Below, piece by piece: positions 28,832 through 37,631 of a DNA stretch of 64,000 nt. The notes under the pieces were generated by a model. That model searched no databases. It was not told the origin of the DNA and saw only the letters and a program-made list of their open reading frames with translations. The stretch spans positions 49,143 through 113,142 of the forward strand of contig NZ_QKYU01000018.1 in the NCBI RefSeq assembly GCF_003253705.1. Direction: 5' to 3'. The stretch is from Humitalea rosea (lineage in GTDB: Bacteria; Pseudomonadota; Alphaproteobacteria; Acetobacterales; Acetobacteraceae). Position 1 is the first letter of the stretch, and each line of letters opens with the position of its first letter. The position numbers and the translations under genes are program-made.

Positions 28832-30012
28832 GCCGCAGGCAGCCCGGGTGAGGTGGGGGCGGTCTCGGGCGGGGCCGGCACCGCGCGCGGCCAACCGGGC
28901 GCCCCGGAGAGCACCCAGGCCGAGACCAGCGCCGGCGCCACCGCGACGATCCATACGAGCCGGATCCAGGCATTGTCCCGCGCCGCCAGATTGCCGACGG
29001 CGAGGCCGAAGGCCAGCAACACCACCACGCTACCGACGCCCACGAGGATGGTCCCGCCGCCGCCATGCCGGCGGAAGCCGCCACCGAGTGCTGCCGCCAG
29101 CCCGACCATGGCGAAGGAGAGGGCGGTCAGCGGATTGGACAGGCGCTGGTGGCCCTCGGCGCGGAACTTCCGCAGGTCGCGTTCGGCCAGTTGCTCGGCC
29201 GGGTCCGGGTTCAGCAACTCTTCCACGAAGCGCTCGCGGCTGTCGCGTCTGCGGTCCTCGTCGGCGGCGCGCGAGCGGGCCAGATCCACGCTGTTCTCGG
29301 TGAAGGTCAGGCTGCCGAGGCGATAGCCCTGCGGCGTGCCAGGCGGGCTGCCGGGCGGCGGCGCGGTGCGCTCCACCTGCTGGCGGATGCCGTTGTGCAA
29401 CGTGACACGGGGGCCCTGGGGGGTGGTGGTGATGCGGCCCTCCTCGGCCAGGATCGTCACCGGGGCGCCGGCATCGCGGCCATCATGGATGATCAGCCCG
29501 CGCAGGGTGCCATCGGCGTCGCGCTGCCGGGCATAAACGGTCAGATCCGGCCCGATGGTGGAAAACACCCCCTCCTGCAGCAGCACCGCCGCCATCTGGT
29601 TGCGGATCTCGAATTGCCATTCGCGGAAGGCGGTATGGCTGATCGGCACCAGCCAGAGCTGCAGGAACAGGCACAGCGCCGTGGCGAGGGTGGCAAGCGC
29701 CAGCGCCGGGCGGGCGAGGCGCCAATCCGACAGGCCGGTGCCCCGCATCACCACCAGCTCCCGGTCGCTGGCCAGCCGGACATAGGTGAACAGCACCACC
29801 ACGAAGGTGGTGATCGGCAGGATCACCGAGAAGAAATTGGGCAGCAGCAGCGAGGTCAGCTTCACGAAGACGCCGAGCGACAGCCCGCGATCGAGCACGA
29901 GCTCGATGAAGCGCAAGGATTGGGTCAGCCAGACCAGGGCCGCGAGGCCGAGTGTCACGGCGATGAGGCCGATGCCCAATTGGCGGAAGATGTAGCGATC
30001 GACGCGGCTCAT
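28828..30012 (-). CDS. lptF: LPS export permease LptF
   Basis: Partner of LptG. The 394 residues begin MSRVDRYIFRQLGIGLIAVTL and contain FVVVLFTYVRLASDRELVVMRGTGLS, the LptF coupling-helix region, and a periplasmic domain with ENSVDL. It has six membrane helices and a Pro-rich C-terminal tail. First gene of the lptF-lptG-lptD-surA-rsmA run. Confidence 0.92.
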   Translation of the reverse strand: MSRVDRYIFRQLGIGLIAVTLGLAALVWLTQSLRFIELVLDRGLSLGVFVKLTSLLLPNFFSVILPITTFVVVLFTYVRLASDRELVVMRGTGLSDWRLARPALALATLATALCLFLQLWLVPISHTAFREWQFEIRNQMAAVLLQEGVFSTIGPDLTVYARQRDADGTLRGLIIHDGRDAGAPVTILAEEGRITTTPQGPRVTLHNGIRQQVERTAPPPGSPPGTPQGYRLGSLTFTENSVDLARSRAADEDRRRDSRERFVEELLNPDPAEQLAERDLRKFRAEGHQRLSNPLTALSFAMVGLAAALGGGFRRHGGGGTILVGVGSVVVLLAFGLAVGNLAARDNAWIRLVWIVAVAPALVSAWVLSGAPGWPRAVPAPPETAPTSPGLPAA

Positions 30013-30026
30013 GTCGGGTGGTTCTA

Positions 30027-30749
30027 TCAGCGCCAGAGCGGGACGGCGACTCCGCTTGCGGGGCGGCGCAGCAAGGCGTGCTCCTCCTCCAGAAACGCCC
30101 GCAAGGCCGAGGCCAGCACGACCCGCGTCCGGTCCGGCGTCGGGTCATCCCGGTGGCTGACCACGCCCAGCAGGCAGCCCTCGGCGGCATCGAATACCCC
30201 GGCACCCGATTCCCCCGGCTCCAGCCGTGCGGCGATCTCGGCATAGCCGCCGAAGGCTTGGCGGTCCTCCCGCATCGTGCCCAGCACCCGGGCGCGGAAC
30301 ACCCGCCAGGGGGAGGCGACGATGACGGTCTCGCCCGCCGCCGCATTGAAGGCGCAGGGGTGGGCCGCCGGGCCCGAGCCCCCCGGCAGCCGCAGCAGCC
30401 CGAGGTCGCGGCCGCCGAGGTAGCGCAGGCCGATCACCGGCTCGACCTCCGCTGTGCCGCTGCCGACCAGCTCGGCGAGGCGGGTGCTGCCCTGGAAGGT
30501 GACGGTGCTGCGCGGCAGGCTGGGCGGGCAGCCGCGCAGCAGCGCCGGCGCGCCATCCACCACATGTGCGGCGGTGACGAAGAGGCCGTTGCCCAGATGC
30601 ACGGCGCTCCCGGTCGCCTCGCAGGGCGCGAGGCCGGTGTGGACGAAGGCGAGGACGCTGGCTATCCGGGCGTCGGCGCTCTCGCGCGGCCGGGCGGCGC
30701 AGCCTGCCAGCCCCGCCGCCAGGGCCAGGGCCAGCAGCAGCCGGTTCAG
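30027..30749 (-). CDS. Trypsin-like serine protease lipoprotein, CTG start
   Basis: A 240-residue predicted lipoprotein with a complete chymotrypsin-fold triad: His in FVTAAHVVDG, Asp in GGRDLGLLRL, Ser in GESGAGVF. Starting at the CTG of 30749 gives an ideal signal peptide with lipobox L-A-G-C (Cys17), and that CTG overlaps the stop of the upstream oxidase by three bases (CTGA) with AAGG about 10 nt before it. The nearest in-frame ATG (30842) would add a charged, non-signal N-terminus inside the oxidase gene. It may act in periplasmic quality control; the target is unknown. Confidence 0.75.
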   Translation of the reverse strand: MNRLLLALALAAGLAGCAARPRESADARIASVLAFVHTGLAPCEATGSAVHLGNGLFVTAAHVVDGAPALLRGCPPSLPRSTVTFQGSTRLAELVGSGTAEVEPVIGLRYLGGRDLGLLRLPGGSGPAAHPCAFNAAAGETVIVASPWRVFRARVLGTMREDRQAFGGYAEIAARLEPGESGAGVFDAAEGCLLGVVSHRDDPTPDRTRVVLASALRAFLEEEHALLRRPASGVAVPLWR

Positions 30750-32206
30750 CTGGGCAGAACCTTGCCCGGGTTCATCAGCCCCTGTGGATCGAAGGCGGAT
30801 TTGATGCGCCGCATCGCCTCCAGCTCCGCACCCCCGCGCCACGACTCCATCATGTCGGTCTTGAGCCGCCCGATGCCGTGCTCGGCGCTGAAGGAGCCAT
30901 CCAGGTCGCGGACGACCTCGTTCACCGTGTCCATGATGTCATGGCCGCGGGCCAGGAACTCCGCGGCGGACATGTCCTCCGGCTGGGCCAGGTTCATATG
31001 GATATTCCCGTCGCCCATATGGCCGAAGGGCACCGGGCGGCTGCCGGGGATCAGCTTGCGCAGCGCCGCCGAGGCGCGGCGGATCAGCTCCGGCGTGCGG
31101 GAGACGGGGACGGAGACGTCGCTCTTCACGCTGGCGCCGGCGCGTTTCTGGGCCTCGGGGTGTTCTTCCCGCAGGCGCCAGATCGCGGCAGCCTGGGCGT
31201 CGGATCGCGCCAAAGCGGCATCCAGCACCTCCTCGGCCGCCATCGCGTCCTCCAGCACCGATTCCATCAGCCCATGCAGATCGGCATCGGCGCGGGAGGA
31301 GGCGAGATCGACGAGGCAGTAGTGGTCGTGTTCGCCCTCGACCGGCACCGTCGCCCCCTCGATGTGGCGGCGGACCATGCCCATGCCGATGCCGGACATG
31401 TATTCGAAGGCGCGGATCGCCGTCTCGTCCCGGTCGCGGAAGCGGCGGAACAGCGCCAGCGCCGCATCCTCCGACGCGACGGCGCAGAGGGCGACCGCCG
31501 TCGCGCGGGCGGGCGGGTAGAGCCGCAGGGTGGCCGCGGTGATCAGCCCGAGGCTGCCCTCGGCGCCCACGAACAGATGCTTCAGCGCGTAGCCGGTATT
31601 GTCCTTCCGCAAGCGGCGCAGCCCGGAGAAGACCTGCCCATCGGGCAGCACCACCTCAAGGCCCAGCATCAACTCCCGCGCATTGCCGTAGCGCACGGTG
31701 GTATTGCCGCCGGCGTTGGTCGAGAGCACGCCGCCGATGGTGGCCGAGCCCTCGGCGCCCAGTGACAGCGGGAACAGCGCGCCGGCCGCCGCGGCGGCCT
31801 CTTGAGCAGATTTGAGGATGACCCCGGCCTCGGCCGTCATGGTCATGTCCAGCGTGTCCACATCCCGGATGCGGTTCATCCGGGTGAGGGAGAGGATGAC
31901 CTGCCGCCCGCTCTCATCCGGGGCGGCGCCGCCGACCATGCTGGTATTGCCGCCCTGGGGCACCATCGGCACCCCGGCCTGGGCCAGCAGCCGAACGGTG
32001 GCCGAGACCTCGCTGGTGCTGGCCGGGCGCAGCAGGCAGGGGGTCGCGCCCTGGTACAGGCCGCGCCAATCGGTGGTCCAGGCAGCCAGATCGGCGGCAT
32101 CGGTCACCACCCCCTTGGGGCCGAGCACGGCGGTCAGCGCCGTGAGCAGGCCCGGGGGCAGTGCGGGGAGGGGAGGGGTTGCATCCGGCATGGTGGTCGC
32201 ATCCAT
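30746..32206 (-). CDS. FAD-linked oxidase, GlcD/D-2-hydroxyacid dehydrogenase type
   Basis: A 486-residue flavoprotein of the VAO/PCMH family, oxidising a D-2-hydroxy acid such as D-lactate, glycolate or D-2-hydroxyglutarate. The FAD domain has VPQGGNTSMVGG and GAEGSATIGGVLSTNAGG; the C-terminal domain has PFGHMGDGNIHMN and SAEHGIGRLK, with the histidines expected at the active site. Possible starts are 32206 and 32191. It lies downstream of the tungstate operon; the gap of 77 nt leaves co-transcription open. Confidence 0.88.
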   Translation of the reverse strand: MDATTMPDATPPLPALPPGLLTALTAVLGPKGVVTDAADLAAWTTDWRGLYQGATPCLLRPASTSEVSATVRLLAQAGVPMVPQGGNTSMVGGAAPDESGRQVILSLTRMNRIRDVDTLDMTMTAEAGVILKSAQEAAAAAGALFPLSLGAEGSATIGGVLSTNAGGNTTVRYGNARELMLGLEVVLPDGQVFSGLRRLRKDNTGYALKHLFVGAEGSLGLITAATLRLYPPARATAVALCAVASEDAALALFRRFRDRDETAIRAFEYMSGIGMGMVRRHIEGATVPVEGEHDHYCLVDLASSRADADLHGLMESVLEDAMAAEEVLDAALARSDAQAAAIWRLREEHPEAQKRAGASVKSDVSVPVSRTPELIRRASAALRKLIPGSRPVPFGHMGDGNIHMNLAQPEDMSAAEFLARGHDIMDTVNEVVRDLDGSFSAEHGIGRLKTDMMESWRGGAELEAMRRIKSAFDPQGLMNPGKVLPS

Positions 32207-32283
32207 GCGCGTGGCGGCGCCCCGGTCAACTGGGGTGGGTCAACTGGGGCGGCCGCATCGGAGCCTTGTGTGGCGCGGCCGCG

Positions 32284-33084
32284 TCAGCGCGTCCCCTGCG
32301 GCAGCCCCGGCGCATCGAAGCCGTGGCGGGCCAGTACCGCCTGGCCGGCCGGGGAGAGGATGAACAGCGCGAAGCGCGCCGCCTCCGGCCGGTCGGAGAG
32401 CAGGATCAGCCCGTAATCCGCCGCGACGGAGAGTGCCGCCGGCACCGCGATCTGTTGCAGCGAGGGGTCGGCGGCGCGGGCCAGCAGCGCATTGGTGCAA
32501 TAGGCGAGGTAGATATCCGCCGCCCCGCGCTCGAACTGCCAGGCGTAGGAATCCCGCCCCGGCGGCGGGGTCGGGCTGTTCGGCCCGCCCGACAATTGCA
32601 GGGCACGCGCCTCCAGCGCCGCGCGTGCGCCAGGGCGCAGGCCCTCGGCGCGGGCGAACAGCGCGAAGGCGTAATCCCCCGACGGATCGGCGCGGGGGGT
32701 GGAGATGCCGAGCTTCACCGCCGGGTCGAGCATCCGGTCGAGCAGGGTCTCGCTCGTCACCGCAAGGCCGGACCGGGCGATGGCGCAAAGCCGGTTACGG
32801 GCGAAGAGCACGGTCGGGCGGCCGCGTTCCCGCCCCAGCGCCTCGGGGTGTTCCATATTGGCGCTGGCGAAGACCTCGGCGGGCTCGCCGGCGGCGATCC
32901 GCTGCCGCAGCAGGCCGGAGGGGCCGAAGCTGGTCGTGACCGGCCCGCCGCCAGGGCTGGCGGCAAAGGCGGTCGCGACCTCCGACAAGGCCGCGCGCAG
33001 GGAGCCGGCGGCGGCGAGCCGCACCGGCTCGGCGCTGGCCGGGGTGGCCGCCACCAGGGCCAGGAGCAGCGCCAGCCGCTTCAC
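32284..33084 (-). CDS. ModA-like molybdate/oxyanion-binding protein
   Basis: A 266-residue periplasmic binding protein with signal peptide (LALLLALVAATPASA) and the ModA pattern: LAAAGSLRAALSEVATAF, FGPSGLLRQRIAAGEPAEVFASAN, and the later GDYAFALFARA segment. It overlaps the tupA stop by four bases, placing a second, unrelated binding protein in a tungstate-type operon. A matching ModB/ModC pair is absent, so it may share the TupBC channel. Confidence 0.8.
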   Translation of the reverse strand: MKRLALLLALVAATPASAEPVRLAAAGSLRAALSEVATAFAASPGGGPVTTSFGPSGLLRQRIAAGEPAEVFASANMEHPEALGRERGRPTVLFARNRLCAIARSGLAVTSETLLDRMLDPAVKLGISTPRADPSGDYAFALFARAEGLRPGARAALEARALQLSGGPNSPTPPPGRDSYAWQFERGAADIYLAYCTNALLARAADPSLQQIAVPAALSVAADYGLILLSDRPEAARFALFILSPAGQAVLARHGFDAPGLPQGTR

Positions 33085-33917
33085 GACACCGGCTCGGGCT
33101 GGGTGGCGTTGGGGAAGAACAGCTGCTCACCGTTGATCTTGTAGCCCGCGATCGCCGTCTGTCCCGCCGGCGAGATCAGCCAGTCGATGAAGCGCTGGCC
33201 ATCGACGACCTTGACACTCGGATGCCGCTGCGGGCTGACCAGCATGACGCCATACTGGTTGAACAGCCGGGCATCGCCCTCGACCACGATCTTCAGCTCC
33301 TGCCGGTTGCGGAAGGCGAGCCAGGTGCCGCGATCGGCCAGGATATAGGCGTTCTGCGCGGCGGCGGCGTTCAGCGCCGGGCCCATGCCCTGGCCGACCT
33401 CGCGGTACCAGGCGCCACGGCCCTGCACCGGATCGACACCCGCCTGCACCCAGAGCCGCAGCTCGGCCGCATGGGTGCCCGAGCGGTCGCCGCGCGAGAC
33501 GAAGGGGGAGGCAGCGGCGGCGATGCGGCGCAGCGCCTCGGCGGTGTCCCGCAGCCCGGCGATATGGGCGGGATCGGCGGCGGGGCCGATCAGCACGAAG
33601 TCGTTGAACATGACGTGGTGGCGCGGCCCGCCATAGCCCTCGGTGACGAAGCGGGTCTCGGCGACGCGGTCATGGACGAACAGCACATCCGCATCCCCCC
33701 GCCGGCCGACATCCAGCGCCTGCCCGGTGCCGAGGGCGACGACACGCACGGTGATGCCGCTGGCCTGGGTGAAGATCGGCAGCAAATAGCCGAACAGCCC
33801 CGATTGCTCGGTGGAGGTGGTGGAGGCGACGGTGATGCTGCGCTCCTGCGCCAGCGCCGGCAGGGCCAGCGCCCCCAGGAAGACGGCGAGAAGGGTTCTG
33901 CGAAGCGTCTTGAGCAT
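33081..33917 (-). CDS. tupA: Tungstate-binding protein, TupA type
   Basis: A 278-residue periplasmic receptor. After the signal peptide (LLAVFLGALALPALA) comes the oxyanion-binding TTSTEQSGLF segment characteristic of TupA, then VALGTGQALDVGRRGDADVLFVHD and SRGDRSGTHAAE. The start at 33917 is chosen for its strong ribosome site GGGAGAG. It delivers tungstate (or molybdate) to TupBC encoded just upstream. Confidence 0.8.
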   Translation of the reverse strand: MLKTLRRTLLAVFLGALALPALAQERSITVASTTSTEQSGLFGYLLPIFTQASGITVRVVALGTGQALDVGRRGDADVLFVHDRVAETRFVTEGYGGPRHHVMFNDFVLIGPAADPAHIAGLRDTAEALRRIAAAASPFVSRGDRSGTHAAELRLWVQAGVDPVQGRGAWYREVGQGMGPALNAAAAQNAYILADRGTWLAFRNRQELKIVVEGDARLFNQYGVMLVSPQRHPSVKVVDGQRFIDWLISPAGQTAIAGYKINGEQLFFPNATQPEPVS

Positions 33918-33946
33918 GGTGGCTCTCCCTTGAGTGTTGGTGTGCC

Positions 33947-34666
33947 TCACCAGACCAGCTGCCCTTGCAGGAAGGCGGCGGCCTCGGGCGTTTCGGGTTC
34001 GGTGAAGAAGACCTCGGCCGGCGTCTGTTCGAGCAGCCGGCCGCGATGGAGGAACACCACATCCCCGGCGAGGCGGCGTGCCTGCCCGAGGTCATGGGTG
34101 GTCATGACGATCTTGGTGCCGCGGGCGGCGAGGGCGGTGACGATCTGCTCCACCGCACGTGTCGCGGCGGGGTCCAGGCTCGCGCAGGGCTCGTCGAGGA
34201 ACAGCACATCGGGGTTCAGCGCTGCGGCGCGGGCCAGCGCCAGACGCTGCTGCTCGCCGCCGGAGAGGCGGCGCGCGGGCCGCCCCGCCAGCGCCTCAAG
34301 CCCGACCAACGCCAAGGCGGCGCGGGCGCGCGCATCGCGTTCGCCGCGCGGCACCCCGGCCAGGGCCAGCGGATAGAGCGCATTGCCGAGCACGGAGCGC
34401 CGCAGCAGCACCGGGCGCTGGAACACCATGGCCTGACGCCGGCGGGGCTCGGGCGCGGGCGCGTAGACGATGCGGCCGGCGGTGGGGTCCAGCAGCCCAT
34501 GCAGCAGGCGCAGCAGCACGCTCTTGCCGGCGCCATTGGGGCCGATGATGAGGGTGGGGGCGCCCGGTTCAATGGTCAGGAACACGTCGCACAGGATATC
34601 GACGCCGTTGCGGGCGAAGCCGAGCCCTTCGGCGGTCAGCGGCAGGATGGTGTCGGGCGCCCGCAT
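33947..34666 (-). CDS. tupC: Tungstate ABC transporter ATPase
   Basis: A 239-residue ATPase with Walker A GPNGAGKSV, a Q-loop (MVFQRPVLLRRSV), signature LSGGEQQR, Walker B DVLFLDEPCASLDP and H-loop TTHD. Its ATG shares one base with the tupB stop (TGATG). The assignment to tungstate follows from neighbours rather than the ATPase itself. Confidence 0.8.
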   Translation of the reverse strand: MRAPDTILPLTAEGLGFARNGVDILCDVFLTIEPGAPTLIIGPNGAGKSVLLRLLHGLLDPTAGRIVYAPAPEPRRRQAMVFQRPVLLRRSVLGNALYPLALAGVPRGERDARARAALALVGLEALAGRPARRLSGGEQQRLALARAAALNPDVLFLDEPCASLDPAATRAVEQIVTALAARGTKIVMTTHDLGQARRLAGDVVFLHRGRLLEQTPAEVFFTEPETPEAAAFLQGQLVW

Positions 34667-35370
34667 CAGCCGGCCCAGCGTGCCGAGCTGTCGCGCAGCA
34701 CCTGGGCCGCCGCATTCACCGTCAGCACGATCGCCATCAGCACCATGCCGAGTGCCAGGGCCAGCGGCAGGTCGCCCTTGCTGGTCTCCAGCGCGATGGC
34801 GGTGGTCATCACCCGGGTAAAGCCGTCGATGTTGCCGCCGACGATCATCACGGCGCCGACCTCGGCGCTCGCGCGGCCAAACCCCGCCAGCAGCACCGTC
34901 AGCAGCGCGTAGCGCCCGTCCCAGAGCAGGGTTGGCACCGCGCGCCAGGGGCCGGCGCCGAAGGAGCGGAGCTGTTCGGAATATTCCTCCCACATGCCTT
35001 CCAGCAGCTGCCGCGCCAGTGCTGCGAGGATGGGCGCGATCAGCACCGCCTGGGCGATCACCATCGCGGTGGGCGTGAACAGCAGGCCGAGCGGGCCGAG
35101 CGGGCCGGAGCGGGACAGCAGCAGATAGACCAGCAGCCCGCAGACCACCGGTGGCAGCCCCATCAGCGCATTGAGGGCGACGATCATCACCCGCCGCCCC
35201 GGAAACTGCGCCACCGCCAGCAGCGCCCCGAGCGGCAGGCCGACCAATGCCGCGATGGCGACCGCCGTCAGGCTGACCCGCAGCGACAGCAGCACCACCT
35301 GCACCACCGCGGGATCGGCGGTGGTGACCATCGAGGCGGCTGTGGTCAGGGCGCTGCCCAGGTCGTTCAA
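34666..35370 (-). CDS. tupB: Tungstate ABC transporter permease
   Basis: A 234-residue permease with five or six helices and the TupB/ModB-type EAA-like loop around RSFGAGPWRAVPTLLWDGRYALLTVLLAGFGRASAEVGAVMIVGGNI. It is the first gene of the tupB-tupC-tupA-modA-like operon and is transcribed away from the regulator at 35473. Confidence 0.82.
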   Translation of the reverse strand: MNDLGSALTTAASMVTTADPAVVQVVLLSLRVSLTAVAIAALVGLPLGALLAVAQFPGRRVMIVALNALMGLPPVVCGLLVYLLLSRSGPLGPLGLLFTPTAMVIAQAVLIAPILAALARQLLEGMWEEYSEQLRSFGAGPWRAVPTLLWDGRYALLTVLLAGFGRASAEVGAVMIVGGNIDGFTRVMTTAIALETSKGDLPLALALGMVLMAIVLTVNAAAQVLRDSSARWAG

Positions 35371-35416
35371 GCGTCTTTCCCCATGGCTTAGCAGAACTGG
35401 AACCGGCAGGAGAAAG

Positions 35417-35440
35417 CGTCAACCGTATTGGTGCTTGACG
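35417..35440. promoter_or_regulatory. Dyad in the tup/regulator divergent promoter
   Basis: Perfect arms CGTCAA and TTGACG are separated by 12 nt in the roughly 100-nt gap between tupB and the divergent regulator. The right arm also resembles a -35 hexamer (TTGACG) reading rightwards, so a bound protein would block or expose that promoter. A candidate metal-responsive operator. Confidence 0.45.
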
Positions 35441-35465
35441 TGGCTACATCGTTTGCCGGATTTTG

Positions 35466-35479
35466 CCGGCATATGCCGG
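35466..35479. promoter_or_regulatory. 14-bp palindrome over the regulator start codon
   Basis: CCGGCATATGCCGG is perfectly self-complementary and contains the ATG at 35473. Two further TGCCGG-like half-units precede it (from 35454). It could be an autoregulatory site or could fold in the mRNA to limit initiation. Confidence 0.5.
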
Positions 35480-36351
35480 ATGTCCTGACCCTGAAGGAGG
35501 CTGCGGCCTTCCTCCGCCTCTCCGAACGCTCGCTGTATGAGCTGGCGCGCGGCGGACGCGTGCCCGCCGCGCAGATCGGCGGCAAATGGCTCTTTCCCCG
35601 CCGGCAGCTGGAACACTGGCTGAGTGCGGCGGCGGATAACGCCGAAGGCGCGCGCGCAGCGCCCCCCGCCATCCTCGCCGGCAGCCATGATCCGCTGCTG
35701 GATTGGGCGGTGCGGCAATCGGGCTGCGGCCTGGCGCTGCGCTCGGGGGGCAGCCTGGAGGGGCTGGCGGCCCTGGCCGCCGGCGAGGCGGTCGCCGCCG
35801 CCACGCATCTGCTCGACCCGGATAGCGGTGCCTTCAACGAACCGGCGGTGCGCGAGATGCTGGCCGGGCGCGGCGTGGTCGGGCTGGTCTGGGCTTGGCG
35901 GGAGCAGGGGTTGATGGTCCCCGCCGGCAATCCGCTGGGGCTCGCCCGCGTCACCGACCTGACCCGGCCGGGGCTTCGGATGGTCGGGCGGCAGCCGCGG
36001 GCGGGCAGCCACGTCCTGCTCGGGCATCTGCTGGCCGAGGCCGGGGTGCGGGTCGAACAGATCGGCTTCCTGGCGCAGCCGGCGCTGGCCGAGGATGAGG
36101 TGGCCGCCGCCGTGCTGGAAGGCCGCGCCGAGGTCGGCTTCGGCATTCGCGCCGAGGCGACGGCGCGGGGGCTGGATTTCGTGCCGCTGATCCGGGAGCG
36201 CTTCGATCTGGTGATGGAACGCAGGCATGCTTTTGAGCCGCCGCTGCAACGGCTGCTGGGCTTTGCCCGTGGTGCGCTCTTCGCCGCGCGGGCGGGGCAC
36301 ATGGGCGGCTATGACATTGCGCCGACGGGGCAGGTCGCGTTCAACCTTTGA
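35473..36351 (+). CDS. HTH/periplasmic-binding-fold regulator of oxyanion uptake
   Basis: A 292-residue fusion of an excisionase-type helix-turn-helix (LTLKEAAAFLRLSERSLYELARGGRVPAAQIGGKWLFPRRQLEHWL, residues about 4-50) to a binding-protein-like domain of the PBP_like_2 type (SGGSLEGLAALAAGEAVAAATHLLDP, RAGSHVLLGHLLAEAG). Such one-component regulators sense molybdate/tungstate or related ligands and flank the matching transporters. ATG 35473 is preferred over TTG 35428 on domain grounds; neither has a clear ribosome site. Confidence 0.8.
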   Translation: MPDVLTLKEAAAFLRLSERSLYELARGGRVPAAQIGGKWLFPRRQLEHWLSAAADNAEGARAAPPAILAGSHDPLLDWAVRQSGCGLALRSGGSLEGLAALAAGEAVAAATHLLDPDSGAFNEPAVREMLAGRGVVGLVWAWREQGLMVPAGNPLGLARVTDLTRPGLRMVGRQPRAGSHVLLGHLLAEAGVRVEQIGFLAQPALAEDEVAAAVLEGRAEVGFGIRAEATARGLDFVPLIRERFDLVMERRHAFEPPLQRLLGFARGALFAARAGHMGGYDIAPTGQVAFNL

Positions 36352-36416
36352 GGCAGCATCTTTCCGTTGCATGAACGGATCGCTATCTGGGACCCATCTC
36401 TGTGGAGAGGTGCGAC

Positions 36417-37631
36417 ATGAACCGCAGGTTGCTTCTTGGCAGTGCGATGGCCCTGGCTGCGGGGCGCGCGCGGGCGCAGATGCCGCATCATGGCGCGCCG
36501 ATCCCGCCCGAGCGGCTTGCGCCCCTGCGCGGCGATGGCCCGGTCGTCCTGACCCCCGCCCAATACGCGCAGCGCTTCGTGGAAAGCCCCGCCCCCGCCG
36601 GCCCGTCCGGCCACTGGGAGGAACGCGCGCTGCTGCCGATCCCGCGCACGGAGATGGCCTGGGCCGCCGAATGGGCCGGCAAGCTGCATGTCATCGGCGG
36701 CTATGCGGAGCAGCTGGTCAACAACAGCTACCACCATGTGTATGATCCCGGGGCCGACAGTTGGGCCGAGGCCGCCCGCCTGCCGCGGGGCGCCAATCAT
36801 GTCGGCGTGGTCGCCCATGCCGGGCGGATCTATGCCTTCGGCGGCTTCTCGGCGCAGAACCGAAATGCCGACACGCTGGCCTTTGTCTATGACGTCGCCG
36901 CCGATCGCTGGGACGCCATCGCGCCGATGCCGCGGCCGAGGGCGGCCGGCTCGCTCGCGGTGCTGGGCGGCAAGATCCACCACATCGGCGGGGCCTCGAA
37001 CCCCGACAGCGAACGCGCCTCGGTCGGCTGGCACGAGGTCTATGATCCGCAGGCGGATGCGTGGAGCGCGCGAAAAGCGCTGCCCGGCGCCCGCGACCAT
37101 GCCGGGGCGGTGGTGCGTGAGGGCGCGATCCATGTGATCGGCGGCCGGTTCAACACCTTCGAATACAACACCGGCCTGCATCACGTGTATTTCGCCGACC
37201 GCGACACCTGGGAGGCACGGGCGCCGCTGCCGACGCCGCGCTCCGGCCATGGGTTGGTGATCTTGCGCGGGCGGTTCTTCGCGATGGGGGGCGAGAGCGG
37301 GCGGTTCGAGGGGCGGGTGCTGACCGGCCATGTGCATGGCCAGGTCGAGAGCTACGACCCCGTCGCCGATACCTGGCAGCAGCATGCGCCGATGCCGACG
37401 CCGCGCCATGGCATGGGAGCCGTCACCATCGGCGACTGGATCCATGTGGCGGGTGGCGGGCCGGTGGTGGGCGGCGGGGTGAAATCCGCGGTGCACGAGG
37501 CCTTGTACCCTGGGGTGATCAGGCCTCCGCGAAGGCGGGGACGGCGCGTGCCAACCCGCCATAGGCATCCAGCATCCGCTCGCGCCAATCATAGAGCGGA
37601 TCATCCTTGGCCAGCAGCGCAAACGGGCTGA
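36417..37631 (+). CDS. Secreted Kelch-repeat protein
   Basis: A 404-residue protein with an RR-containing signal peptide (MNRRLLLGSAMALAAGRARA, possibly Tat) and about six Kelch blades, each with a HVIGG/AFGG/HHIGG-type Gly pair followed by a Tyr-Asp-Pro and Trp spacing (VYDPGADSW, VYDVAADRW, VYDPQADAW, SYDPVADTW). The start has GGAGAGG 6 nt upstream. After the last blade (about residue 365) the frame runs on as a basic Pro/Arg/His tail that overlaps the convergent GST gene by 113 nt, so the true C-terminus may be altered. Ligand unknown. Confidence 0.82.
   Translation: MNRRLLLGSAMALAAGRARAQMPHHGAPIPPERLAPLRGDGPVVLTPAQYAQRFVESPAPAGPSGHWEERALLPIPRTEMAWAAEWAGKLHVIGGYAEQLVNNSYHHVYDPGADSWAEAARLPRGANHVGVVAHAGRIYAFGGFSAQNRNADTLAFVYDVAADRWDAIAPMPRPRAAGSLAVLGGKIHHIGGASNPDSERASVGWHEVYDPQADAWSARKALPGARDHAGAVVREGAIHVIGGRFNTFEYNTGLHHVYFADRDTWEARAPLPTPRSGHGLVILRGRFFAMGGESGRFEGRVLTGHVHGQVESYDPVADTWQQHAPMPTPRHGMGAVTIGDWIHVAGGGPVVGGGVKSAVHEALYPGVIRPPRRRGRRVPTRHRHPASARANHRADHPWPAAQTG

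Noticed and set aside
35388..36372. Minus-strand frames of more than 300 codons opposite the tup regulator
   Set aside because: They mirror the regulator gene and lack any recognisable domain; the plus-strand HTH and binding domain are clear.
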